In this document: piece by piece, positions 15,823 to 24,170 of the stretch
How positions within the stretch are numbered: position 1 is the first letter of the stretch
How the letters are laid out: each line of letters begins with the position of its first letter
Assembly: GCA_039030125.1 (NCBI GenBank)
Contig: JBCCEV010000037.1
Location: 1-28,327, forward strand
Direction: 5' to 3'
Source: JBCCEV01 sp039030125
GTDB taxonomy: Bacteria > Pseudomonadota > Gammaproteobacteria > Ga0077536
DNA length: 28,327 nt
Notes under the pieces: model-generated
Told to the model about the DNA's origin: nothing
The model's input: only the letters and a program-made list of their open reading frames with translations
The model's database searches: none
Translations under genes and position numbers: made by a program

Positions 15823-17469
15823 TTATTTGCCGGCCGCGAATAATCCGGCACGCTCAAGGTCGGCGACAGAATTGATGTCCAACCAATGCCCGTGGATGTA
15901 AATGACGCGAATTGGATGTCCTGCACGCACCAATGTATTTAAGAGATCGGCCAATGAAGCCGAGTGAAATACTTGGCTCTCTTTCAGCGTCTCCATTCCG
16001 GCGTTGAGCCAAGTCAAACCGGCGCCGCGCACGCGCATCATCCCAATCCAACGGCCGTGCGGTTGCGCGCCCCCGTTAGGATCATCGGTGAGCTCTAAAA
16101 GCTCCGCATCCTGGCGCCACAAAGTTCGATCGTCGGATGAAGAACAAAAGGCAAAATCCGGGGCGCCAGTGATTTCCGTGTCTTGCCACTGGGAATCGAC
16201 CGCGATCGTTATCTCGCTTTCTGATTCCAACAAACCGCGCAGAATGTAGCTTCGGAACAAAACATCACCATACATAATGACCATGTCTTGCGAAAACGAT
16301 TGTGCCGCGGCATTGAGCGACGCGACTTCGCCGGTGTGTGCATAGTCGGCGTTGACGATGACCTCGACCCCTTCGACATCGATGGCGTCCGCGCGATATC
16401 CGGCAACGGCAGTAATGGAATGGATCCCTTGTTTGCGCAAGCGTTCCCGAGTTCTAGTAAGGAGGGGTTTGCCGTTGACGGGGACCATTACCTTTGGTCG
16501 TTCATCCGTAAAATCAGCGAGTTCATCGCCACGGCTCGCCGCTAGGATCACCGCGGTTCCGGCATCCCGTGACGCTGTGAAGTAGCGTCGCTCCGCGGCC
16601 GCAAGCTCGTCAGCGCCTTGTAGCCGAAAAATCTCATCAACCGTGGCGATGTCATCCTCCACGGCTACCAGTGAGCGTTCGGCGAAGATGCGGCCAGCGG
16701 TTTCCTGCATGGCGCCGATCGCGCTGCGTACCATGTGATTTGCCCAAATCACCAAAGCAATTTGAGCATTTTCGTAAACCGATACTGGTGTGCTGTAGTA
16801 TTTCGTTGGCACGATCACCAAGGGCGCACGATTCGCCCACTCGTTGGCAAACTCGACGATCTGATCGGCTTTCGACAATTTGCTATGGATGAGGATCGCA
16901 TCAGCACCGGCGCGGTGGTAGGCGTCGGCTCGTCGGATCGCTTCACTGACATCGCGCCCGGCGATCAGTGCTTCGACGCGGGCCACGATCACGAAATCGT
17001 CGTCTTGCTGGGAATCCTTGCCGGCTGCGATCTTGCCGCAGAATTCATCGATGTCGGCGAGTGGTTGCTCTTCGCCACGAATGAAGCTGTTGGTTTTTGG
17101 AAAAATCTTGTCTTCGATACAAACGCCGGCAACGTCACGTTGCTCAAGCTTTTGCACTAAGCGCCGCATATTATTGAAGTTGCCGTAACCGGTATCGCCA
17201 TCAAGCAAGATCGGTATGGATGTCACATCCGACATGAATTCGACCATGTCCACGATCTGGGTCCAGCTAGCTTCGTTGTTATCGCGCACTCCGAATTGCG
17301 CCGATAACGCAAGCCCGCTCGCCCAAATCCCCGAGAACCCGGCCTCTTCAACGACCCGCGCGCTCAAACCGTTATGAGCTTCGAGAATAAACTCCAAGTT
17401 CTCGGAGTTCAGCATGGTCTTTAGCTGTTTCGCTTTAGACATCGGTGATTCGTTGGGTTTGGCGCTCAT
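15823..17469 (-). CDS. aepX: PEP mutase fused to a nucleotidyltransferase domain
   Basis: A bifunctional protein of about 548 residues. Residues 12-295 are phosphoenolpyruvate phosphomutase, which makes the C-P bond of phosphonopyruvate: LLDGDTGYGN at 88-97 binds Mg, and EDKIFPKTNSF at 119-129 is the catalytic loop (EDKxxxKxNS) that separates mutases from isocitrate-lyase relatives. From about 305 to the end there is a sugar-nucleotidyltransferase fold, with AVILAASRGDEL, ERPKVMVPVNGKPLL, VIMYGDVLF and WLDINSVADLERA. The usual AAGxGxR loop is changed to AASRGDEL. Such C-terminal domains can activate phosphonates with CTP, giving for instance CMP-AEP. The ATG at 17467-17469 overlaps the stop of the upstream gene (ATGA) and was preferred; ATG at 17442 is also possible. 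Confidence 0.92.
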   Translation of the reverse strand: MSAKPNESPMSKAKQLKTMLNSENLEFILEAHNGLSARVVEEAGFSGIWASGLALSAQFGVRDNNEASWTQIVDMVEFMSDVTSIPILLDGDTGYGNFNNMRRLVQKLEQRDVAGVCIEDKIFPKTNSFIRGEEQPLADIDEFCGKIAAGKDSQQDDDFVIVARVEALIAGRDVSEAIRRADAYHRAGADAILIHSKLSKADQIVEFANEWANRAPLVIVPTKYYSTPVSVYENAQIALVIWANHMVRSAIGAMQETAGRIFAERSLVAVEDDIATVDEIFRLQGADELAAAERRYFTASRDAGTAVILAASRGDELADFTDERPKVMVPVNGKPLLTRTRERLRKQGIHSITAVAGYRADAIDVEGVEVIVNADYAHTGEVASLNAAAQSFSQDMVIMYGDVLFRSYILRGLLESESEITIAVDSQWQDTEITGAPDFAFCSSSDDRTLWRQDAELLELTDDPNGGAQPHGRWIGMMRVRGAGLTWLNAGMETLKESQVFHSASLADLLNTLVRAGHPIRVIYIHGHWLDINSVADLERAGLFAAGK

Positions 17470-18200
17470 TGAATTCGGGGGAATACTTCGTTTTTCGCGC
17501 GTTCCACGTCTTCTGGAAAATCTATTTCGAGCCACGGCGCGCCGGACACATCGACGACATCAAAATTCTCGGGCGTCTCCAAGATCAGATCGCGTAGCAC
17601 CTCTTCGTGCGGTTGAGTTTGACGATTTGTCCGTACATATTCGCCGCAGCGGGCGAATAGCGCTGTTGCCGTGCTGTGATTGAATTTAAAAAAACCCAGT
17701 GATTCGCCACAGGAAGTATAAGCGAGAGCGGGGTCGACATGTTTGCGAAACTCGACGATCTCGCGGTCCTGCAAGCAAATCTTGACGGGTTCGTCGCCGG
17801 GGGTGAAGTCGCGATCAATCAACAAGCAATTGGGTGGCGCGCCGGTTACCAGCGCCGTCAACACGCGATACGGATAGAGCACATCGGCGTCCATCAACAA
17901 TACGCCTTCGTCATTGGTGATCGCGCTGCGGGTAGTCCACAGGCTGACGACGGAACCCAGCTCAAAGTCTGGGTTGTACACAATCGTGATCTCGATATCG
18001 CTAACGTCCTGCAAGGCGGCCTCAATGGATTCACGTTGATAGCCGACACAAACGGTGAGCTTGTTGATGCGGCATGTGCGTAACGCATCTAGATGCCTAT
18101 CAAGTAATGTTTGGCCACCGAATTCGAGTAAACACTTGGGTTTACCGGTCACCTTAGAGAGGCGTTTGCCGACGCCGGCGGCGAGCAAGATTGCGTGCAC
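17466..18200 (-). CDS. Stand-alone nucleotidyltransferase (phosphocholine cytidylyltransferase-like)
   Basis: A 244-residue protein of the NTP-transferase family. It keeps the full nucleotide-binding motif LLAAGVGKRLSKVTGKPK, followed by LLEFGGQTLLDRHLDAL, the metal-binding LLMDADVLYP and the C-terminal WLEIDFPEDVERA, which is common in phosphocholine (LicC-type) and related alcohol-phosphate cytidylyltransferases. It starts with GTG at 18198-18200, ten bases after the oxygenase gene, and its stop overlaps the PEP mutase start. Position suggests that it activates a phosphonate, or the alcohol partner, with CTP. The substrate cannot be read from sequence. A second such domain sits at the end of the adjoining PEP mutase, so the two may divide labour. 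Confidence 0.8.
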   Translation of the reverse strand: MHAILLAAGVGKRLSKVTGKPKCLLEFGGQTLLDRHLDALRTCRINKLTVCVGYQRESIEAALQDVSDIEITIVYNPDFELGSVVSLWTTRSAITNDEGVLLMDADVLYPYRVLTALVTGAPPNCLLIDRDFTPGDEPVKICLQDREIVEFRKHVDPALAYTSCGESLGFFKFNHSTATALFARCGEYVRTNRQTQPHEEVLRDLILETPENFDVVDVSGAPWLEIDFPEDVERAKNEVFPRIQ

Positions 18201-18210
18201 TTGGTGTTAC

Positions 18211-18921
18211 TTATCGTCGGGCGAAGACTTGTCGAAAACCGAAATAGGCAATCGCGTCTTTCATATTCGACACGAAACGCTTGAACGGTTGCATTGATGG
18301 GTCAGTAACGTATTCGAGGGTTAGCGCGATGCGCTTATCGCCTTCTTGAGCCGGGGTGATACGGTGATAAACATTGTCGCCGTTAAACAATACCAAGCTG
18401 CCAGGGGTTAGCTGAATGCTGCCACTGGTTGTTTCGCGCTTCGGATCGTCGCGAAAGAGCTCATATTCCAGGCGGCAGTGGGATTCGTCAATGAGTCCCA
18501 CCAGAACCGTGTAGCGGGCGCCATTGTAATAGGAGGTGTCGTAGTGATAGCCGATGTGGTCCCCCGGTTCCGTATAGCAATACAGCGCGTAGGTATGAGG
18601 ATCACTGGGTGGGCATGACTTCAGCTCTGCTTCGGTGATTGCCCCCAAAAACTCGATGAACGTCGAGTTACCGTAAAACGCCTCGAACGCGGGGGCATAT
18701 CGATCCAAATAATACCGACTCACGCTGCCACCTTTCTTATGCCCAGGGATAAAACTACGATGGATGAGCGGCATCAAATCATCGATTTTCTGGGTTAGTT
18801 CGGCAAGGATGTCCTCGGTCAGGAATTTCTCGATGAAGATAAATTCGTTCTGCGCTAGATAACTAGCTCGCAACGCCGCAACGTCGAGGCTTGCGAGGCG
18901 ATCAGGAAAAGCGTTCGACAT
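18211..18921 (-). CDS. 2-oxoglutarate/Fe(II)-dependent dioxygenase
   Basis: A 236-residue enzyme with the double-stranded beta-helix oxygenase signature: H126-Y-D128 in GDHIGYHYDTSYY and distal H186 in DNVYHRITP are the iron ligands, and R197 in GDKRIALTLEYV should bind 2-oxoglutarate. It is the first gene of the phosphonate operon, ten bases before the nucleotidyltransferase. By analogy with PhnY-type oxygenases that hydroxylate AEP at C1, it may make 1-hydroxy-2-aminoethylphosphonate, or it may hydroxylate the lipid; both are inference. The ATG at 18919-18921 was chosen because a longer reading frame to 19014 would overlap the divergent flippase gene and has poor content. No strong ribosome binding site is visible. 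Confidence 0.8.
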   Translation of the reverse strand: MSNAFPDRLASLDVAALRASYLAQNEFIFIEKFLTEDILAELTQKIDDLMPLIHRSFIPGHKKGGSVSRYYLDRYAPAFEAFYGNSTFIEFLGAITEAELKSCPPSDPHTYALYCYTEPGDHIGYHYDTSYYNGARYTVLVGLIDESHCRLEYELFRDDPKRETTSGSIQLTPGSLVLFNGDNVYHRITPAQEGDKRIALTLEYVTDPSMQPFKRFVSNMKDAIAYFGFRQVFARR

Positions 18922-18996
18922 GAATTGCTGAAGAAATGTAGCTTGCACGGTAGTTGGATAACCACGTAGTGTAGCGCGGCTTGGCGCTCGAATCCT

Positions 18997-19995
18997 GTGA
19001 ATAGACTGTTTCAAATATTGCTGCTGGGCGTCGGTCTTACGCTTTTTGCATTGATTTTGGGTGAATCCGACCTCGATGCGCTGTCACGCTCGCTGGGGCG
19101 CATCGGCGTCACGGGTTTTGCTGCGGTGCTGTTGGTGTTTGCGCTTTATTTCGCCGCTGATGCGCTGAGTTGGCATGTCACGCTGTTGACGGCGCCGCTC
19201 ACCGCGCGTTGGGCTTGGATCATGTTGCGAGTGCGTTTGATTGGCGAGGTCTACAACAACATCACGCCCACGGCATCATTAGGTGGTGAGCCGATCAAAG
19301 CACTGATTCTGAAAACAGAGCACAACATTGCGCTCAGTGCGTCGGGCGCCTCGTTAGTCATCGCAAAAACCACGAGCATGATGACCCTGGTGTTATTCGT
19401 GCTCCCAGGATTCTATTTCTTGTCGCTTAACGCCGAGATCGCCGAGCGTTATACCGGCGCGCTAAGTTTGAGTTTGGTCGGCTTGGTGGTCATTGTTACG
19501 TTGTTTTTCCTAACCCAGTGGTTGCGGCTTTCAAGCCGGATCACGGTGCTGCTCGGCGGCGAGGGGAGCGCCGGGCGCCTTGCGCGGTTTGTCGCGGGAG
19601 TCGAGAGCGTTGATAGGGCGTTTATTGAGTTCTACGGCGCCCATCCGGCCCGCCTGTTCGCCTCTGTGGCGTTCGCGAGCCTGAATTGGGCGCTGGGCGC
19701 GTTGGAGCTCTACGTTATTCTCCATGTGGTAGGAGAACCCGTTAGCTTCGCGCAGGCTTGGGGTATCGAATGCGTTGTTCAATTGGTCCGCACGGCGACA
19801 TTTTTTATACCGGCCGGGTTGGGAACCCAAGATGGCGCGATGTATCTGCTGACAAATCTTTTAACCGGGAATCCGGTCGCAGGCGTTGCGGGTGCCGTGG
19901 TTCGCAGGATCCGAGATCTCAGTTGGATCAGTGTTGGTTTGCTCGTCGTCGCTTTCAGCGCCGCTGCCTCACTGGGCCCTCAGGATAACTCTTAG
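18997..19995 (+). CDS. hpnL: HpnL-like flippase-family membrane protein
   Basis: An integral membrane protein of 332 residues with about seven or eight hydrophobic helices, of the lysylphosphatidylglycerol-synthase transmembrane (UPF0104/flippase-like) family. Family motifs are TPTASLGGEPIKA near residue 90 and FIPAGLGTQDGA near 271. In hopanoid clusters this protein is called HpnL; its substrate is not firmly known, but relatives move or modify lipids at the inner membrane. The GTG start (18997-18999) gives MNRLFQILLLGVGLTLF. The gene is divergent from the phosphonate operon (75 bp between starts) and converges with hpnA with five bases between stops, so it is a single-gene unit facing both pathways. 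It is a candidate to flip a phosphonolipid or hopanoid. Confidence 0.75.
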   Translation: MNRLFQILLLGVGLTLFALILGESDLDALSRSLGRIGVTGFAAVLLVFALYFAADALSWHVTLLTAPLTARWAWIMLRVRLIGEVYNNITPTASLGGEPIKALILKTEHNIALSASGASLVIAKTTSMMTLVLFVLPGFYFLSLNAEIAERYTGALSLSLVGLVVIVTLFFLTQWLRLSSRITVLLGGEGSAGRLARFVAGVESVDRAFIEFYGAHPARLFASVAFASLNWALGALELYVILHVVGEPVSFAQAWGIECVVQLVRTATFFIPAGLGTQDGAMYLLTNLLTGNPVAGVAGAVVRRIRDLSWISVGLLVVAFSAAASLGPQDNS

Positions 19996-20000
19996 CGAAT

Positions 20001-20984
20001 TTACGCGCGGGCCTGAAACCAGTGGACCGCCTCCTCGATCGCGTTAACACCGGGTCGGGCGACATAGCCCAGCTCAGATTTTGCCCGCGACGAGTCGAAG
20101 AACATCTTTTTCGCTGCCATTCTCAGCCCATCGATCGTCGTCTGCGGCTCCGGACCATTAGTCAGCCGTGCCCATTCTTGCGCGATCACCGCAATCGGAT
20201 AAAGCATCCGGCGCGGGAGTCGAACAACCGGCGGGCGGCGTCCGGCAAATCTTGCGACGGCATATAGAATCTCGCGCAATGTCATATCATCACCGCCGAG
20301 GATGTAACGACGACCGATTTGTCCTTTCTCGAATGCAAGTAAATGGCCTTTCGCGACATCATCAACATGCACGATGTTGAGACCCGTATCTACGTAGGCG
20401 GGGATACGTCCCCGCATGGCATCGAAGATGATCCGCCCGGTTGGTGTCGGTTTGACATCACGCGGCCCGATCGGCGTCGATGGGTTCACGATGACGGCGT
20501 TTAGCCCTGCCTCGCGCACCAAGCGGTCAACTTCCGCTTCGGCGAGGAACTTCGATCGTTTGTAATGCCCGACCATCGAATCGGCGGTTCCAATTGAGTC
20601 CTCACTAACGGCAATGCCCTGGTCGCTCGGTTTGAGCGTCGCGACGCTGCTGGTGTAGACGATCCGGGCGAGCTTTTGCTCCAAAGCAGCCTCCATCAGG
20701 TTTCGCGTACCGGTGACATTATTTTCGTAGAGTTCGTTTGGATCCGGTGTCCAAAGCCGATAATCCGCGGCGACGTGAAAGAGACTTTCGCAACCCAATA
20801 GTGCTTTGCTTAGGCTGGCCTTGTCCTTGAGATCACCCTCGTAAATCTCAATTGGCAGCGAGGCGACATTTTCGCGCGGGCTGCTAGAGCGCACCAACAC
20901 CCGAACCTGATGTCCGTCATCCAGCAGTGCGTTGACCACGGCACTACCGACAAAACCGCTCGCCCCGGTTACCAAGCACTTCAC
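20001..20984 (-). CDS. hpnA: Hopanoid-associated NAD-dependent epimerase/reductase HpnA
   Basis: An extended short-chain dehydrogenase of 327 residues (dihydroflavonol-reductase/sugar-epimerase type). The Rossmann motif is VTGASGFVGSAV (glycines 7, 10, 13), and the catalytic pair is Y141/K145 in HYKRSKFLAEAEV with Ser in YTSSVATL. NPSTPIGPRDVKPTPTG is characteristic of HpnA. Its reaction in hopanoid synthesis has not been settled. The GTG start overlaps the stop of the CDP-alcohol phosphatidyltransferase gene by four bases (GTGA), so the two are translated together. It is the last gene of the leftward operon that begins with squalene synthase, and it converges with the flippase gene. Confidence 0.88.
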   Translation of the reverse strand: MKCLVTGASGFVGSAVVNALLDDGHQVRVLVRSSSPRENVASLPIEIYEGDLKDKASLSKALLGCESLFHVAADYRLWTPDPNELYENNVTGTRNLMEAALEQKLARIVYTSSVATLKPSDQGIAVSEDSIGTADSMVGHYKRSKFLAEAEVDRLVREAGLNAVIVNPSTPIGPRDVKPTPTGRIIFDAMRGRIPAYVDTGLNIVHVDDVAKGHLLAFEKGQIGRRYILGGDDMTLREILYAVARFAGRRPPVVRLPRRMLYPIAVIAQEWARLTNGPEPQTTIDGLRMAAKKMFFDSSRAKSELGYVARPGVNAIEEAVHWFQARA

Positions 20985-21583
20985 GCTAATCTCCGTTTCG
21001 TGCGAACGAAATCCACCGCGACGACGAGGAGCGCGATCGGTGCGCCGACAGCCGCTGCGTATAAGAACATCTCAAGCCCATCGAAATAGGTGACCAACGG
21101 CATGAGATAGAGGATGTCTTCACTTTCAAATCCCCCAAGCGCCGGCTGCGCGGTCGCAGATTTACCGTGTGCCGCTTCCAACACTTGTCGGATCTGAAAA
21201 ATTGCGGCGACCGCTGCCCCGGAAATTAAACCGTATAAAGCAGCATTGTCGAGCGCCCCAGCTAAGCCCCAGCCGATGCCGACGAACATCCCAACGGTGA
21301 CGATCGCATCGGAGGCAAGGTCGAAATAGTGGCCGAATTTCGAGGTTTTGCCGCTCATCCGCGCGAGTTCGCCATCCGTGTGATCGATGAAATTCGAAGC
21401 GACCACCAACAACGCGCCCAAGTTCGGATGGGTCCCTAAAGAAAATGTCCACGCGCCGGCCAAACCGACGACAAGGCGCAGCAAGGTGAAGTGATTAGGG
21501 TGCAGGGCGCTATCGCAGAATGGACGAACCAGTATTGCCGCGCAGCGGGCGTCCCACGGTTTATTTCTAGCCACGAGGCGCAC
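20981..21583 (-). CDS. CDP-alcohol phosphatidyltransferase family protein
   Basis: A membrane enzyme of 200 residues with about five hydrophobic helices. The complete active-site signature D-x2-D-G-x2-A-R-x8-G-x3-D-x3-D is present at residues 67-92 (DHTDGELARMSGK and GHYFDLASD). Enzymes of this family swap the CMP of a CDP- or CMP-activated group for an alcohol, as in PE, PI or PGP synthesis. It overlaps the end of hpnN by 17 bases and the start of hpnA by four, so it is firmly inside the hopanoid operon, where no such gene is standard. It is therefore the best candidate for moving CMP-AEP onto a lipid or hopanoid alcohol. GTG at 21583 is used here; GTG at 21574 is an equally good start. Confidence 0.85.
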   Translation of the reverse strand: MRLVARNKPWDARCAAILVRPFCDSALHPNHFTLLRLVVGLAGAWTFSLGTHPNLGALLVVASNFIDHTDGELARMSGKTSKFGHYFDLASDAIVTVGMFVGIGWGLAGALDNAALYGLISGAAVAAIFQIRQVLEAAHGKSATAQPALGGFESEDILYLMPLVTYFDGLEMFLYAAAVGAPIALLVVAVDFVRTKRRLA

Positions 21584-24161
21584 CTGTCAGCGGCGCGAAT
21601 TGAATAAGCAGACGAGGGAGAAAATAGAGCGTCGAGGCAACGACCAATACCAGACCAATACTGAGCATCACCCCCATGCTCGCCGTGCCGGCATGTGGTG
21701 ATATCGCCAGATTGCCGAAGCTCGCGATCGTTGTTAAGGCACCGAATAAAACCGCCCGGGTCGTACTGGTGCGCAGTAGATCGACAGTCGGTTCGACCCG
21801 AAAACGGTGAGCCATATGCAAGCCACTGTCGAGGCCAACCCCCAGTAGCAACGGTAAGGCAATGATGTTGGCGAAGTTGAATGGCAAATCGATTAGAACG
21901 GTCGTTGCCGCGGTCAGAAGTGAAGCGATCATTAACGGGGTAAGCGCGATAAGCGTCAGGCTTAAGTTACGAAAAGACAGCCAAACAATCAGCGCGATTA
22001 AGGTCAAAGCCGTCGCGAACGCCTGCTGAAATGCGCCAACAACGGCATTGCGCGCTTCGATATTGATAACGGGTCCGCCGATGGCCTTATTCCCGGCCAC
22101 GCTCCGCACGTCGGTAACGAAACGCTCGAGCGCTAAATTAGCATCCAGGTTATCGGTCGGGACAACTTCAATACGATAGGTGCCCCTTGGTGAGATCCAT
22201 CGTTTATAAAGCGCCGCGGGGAGCTCCGTTATCGAAAAGTTGTTGGCCAACAAAGCCTCGTTGAGGCGTTCGATCTGGGCGGGAAAATGTTTCAACAACA
22301 CCGAATTGGTTCTTTTCAACAGTGCTTCTGGATTTTCTCCAGAGGTTAATCCTTGCTCAAGACTCACGAGCGTGCTTAAGAGCCTTGATTCGGTTTCGCC
22401 AAAACCAACGTTGCCCTGAAATTTTTCGAGCTCGCGACGCGCTGCAGAAACAGCGTCCACGGTGGTCGCTAAGTCTGGGTCCGCGCCGTTGTTTAAAATC
22501 AGTTCGTCGCCTAACGCCCAACTTAGATCTTCGATTAAAGCGAGCTTCCGGTCTTGGTCTTCAGGGATCAACGACGCCGCCGTGGTCAAGCCCCCAACTT
22601 TTTCCAGTTTGGCGAGTTGTTCGGTGAGGGCGGTTGCGTGCTGTTCGTCATCGGCCGCTATCCACAGCGTATAGAGATCGGCATCGCGATCGGCGCTGAG
22701 TTGTTGAAACGTTGTTACCGATTCGCTGTTCTGATCGTTCAAATGAATCGGGTTGTGATCGAAGCTTGTTTGGGTCGCAATGGCGCCAGCGATGAGAGCC
22801 GTGATTATCGCGATCGCGAGGATCGGGGAGCCTCGCCCGGTATTCGTCTCAAGCGGTGCTGCACGATTCGTCTCGCGCGGCGCCGGGAGTACCGACAGCA
22901 GTGCCGGGAGCAGGAGCAGGCTCGTCAAAACGCCAATCATCATGCTCGCGCCCGAAATTAGCCCGAGTTCCGCAACGCCCCGGTATTCGGTTGGAATAAA
23001 TGCAAAAAAACCGATCGCCGTCGTCACCCCGCACAGTAATAACGACGGTCCAACACTGACGGCACTTTGGGTGATCGCTCTGTCGTCGATCGCTTTGAGT
23101 TCGCGATATCGAAGCGCTAGATGCAGCGCAAAATCGACGCCTAGGCCAATATATAAAACGGCAAATGCAACCGAGATCATGTTGAGCGTGCCGACCAGGA
23201 TTACGGCCGCGGCCGCGCTGTAGGTCAACCCGCAGAGCAAAGTCACCAGCACGGCAACGAGCAAGTCGAATGAGCGCAATCCAGCCCACAAGAACAAAGT
23301 GACCAATACCAGCGCCAGGATGCCTGCTTGCCCCGCGCCTCGGATAACACTCATGAGTTCGTCGTAGCTAAGCGCGGCGCTGCCAGTGAGCCGCATCGTT
23401 GCACCTTGGCCGGTGTTCATACCGTTCGTCGCTGCGATATCTCGTAACGTCTCGATTGCCTTCTTAGCCGGCAGGAGTTCGCTAAAATCCAACCGCGGCT
23501 GCACCGTAAATAACACGCGAGTCCCCGGAGCGCTGCCAGAACCGCTCATCAGCGCCTGCCAGGAAATCCCCGTTTCCTCGCCTTCTAAGCTGTTCGTGAT
23601 ACCCATGTTGATGGCCTCGAACAATCGTGCGGTATCAAAACTCCGACCTTCCGATTTGGCCCGTGTAGCCGCTTCTATGAGTTCGGCGATCCCCACCAGC
23701 GAGGGCTTTATGAGCAGTTGCGCGAGAAATGGCTGCGCGGCACTCAGCTCGGTGCTGAGCGATTCCAACTCCTCGATATCTAAATAGAGCAGTTGATTGC
23801 GTTTGAAAAATGGCATCGATTGCGGGTGCAGCACTTCACCGAATACATCCCCGTGTGTCCGGATACTGGCAACTAAGTCATTTGCGTAACCGTAAGCTGC
23901 GTCAGCGGTCGGTGCATCAACGACAACCAAAATCGTATCGGAAAAATACGGAAACAGGTTCTTGAAAGCGGCGTATTCCTGACGCCAAGCAAGGTCTGGA
24001 GACAGCATGTCTTCGGTGTCGGTGTTAATGCTGATATTCGATATCACATAGTTCGTACACACTCCGCTCAACAGGATTGCTAAGCCGACGATGAGGATTG
24101 CGAACCGTTGGCTGAATTCGGCAAGCACGAACAACGCGCTTTCGATTTTTCGCGTTGTCAT
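21567..24161 (-). CDS. hpnN: Hopanoid transporter HpnN (RND/MMPL family)
   Basis: A large inner-membrane protein of 864 residues with the RND layout: one N-terminal helix (about 17-38), a large periplasmic loop, a bundle of helices (about 270-430), a second periplasmic loop and a second bundle (about 720-855). The ISINTDTEDMLS segment after the first helix and the repeated VLYIGLGVDFALHLALRY and LLLGVGLDSGLHMAHRF (GxxxD-type core of each half) are typical of HpnN. In Rhodopseudomonas palustris HpnN is needed to move hopanoids to the outer membrane. It lies nine bases after hpnG and overlaps the following CDP-alcohol phosphatidyltransferase gene, so transport and head-group genes are co-expressed. 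Confidence 0.93.
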   Translation of the reverse strand: MTTRKIESALFVLAEFSQRFAILIVGLAILLSGVCTNYVISNISINTDTEDMLSPDLAWRQEYAAFKNLFPYFSDTILVVVDAPTADAAYGYANDLVASIRTHGDVFGEVLHPQSMPFFKRNQLLYLDIEELESLSTELSAAQPFLAQLLIKPSLVGIAELIEAATRAKSEGRSFDTARLFEAINMGITNSLEGEETGISWQALMSGSGSAPGTRVLFTVQPRLDFSELLPAKKAIETLRDIAATNGMNTGQGATMRLTGSAALSYDELMSVIRGAGQAGILALVLVTLFLWAGLRSFDLLVAVLVTLLCGLTYSAAAAVILVGTLNMISVAFAVLYIGLGVDFALHLALRYRELKAIDDRAITQSAVSVGPSLLLCGVTTAIGFFAFIPTEYRGVAELGLISGASMMIGVLTSLLLLPALLSVLPAPRETNRAAPLETNTGRGSPILAIAIITALIAGAIATQTSFDHNPIHLNDQNSESVTTFQQLSADRDADLYTLWIAADDEQHATALTEQLAKLEKVGGLTTAASLIPEDQDRKLALIEDLSWALGDELILNNGADPDLATTVDAVSAARRELEKFQGNVGFGETESRLLSTLVSLEQGLTSGENPEALLKRTNSVLLKHFPAQIERLNEALLANNFSITELPAALYKRWISPRGTYRIEVVPTDNLDANLALERFVTDVRSVAGNKAIGGPVINIEARNAVVGAFQQAFATALTLIALIVWLSFRNLSLTLIALTPLMIASLLTAATTVLIDLPFNFANIIALPLLLGVGLDSGLHMAHRFRVEPTVDLLRTSTTRAVLFGALTTIASFGNLAISPHAGTASMGVMLSIGLVLVVASTLYFLPRLLIQFAPLTGAPRG

Positions 24162-24170
24162 TGGATAACG

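Noticed and set aside
13604..18200. Reading the phosphonate genes as a breakdown (scavenging) pathway
   Set aside because: PEP mutase with phosphonopyruvate decarboxylase marks synthesis, and no phosphonatase, C-P lyase or phosphonate transporter gene is present.
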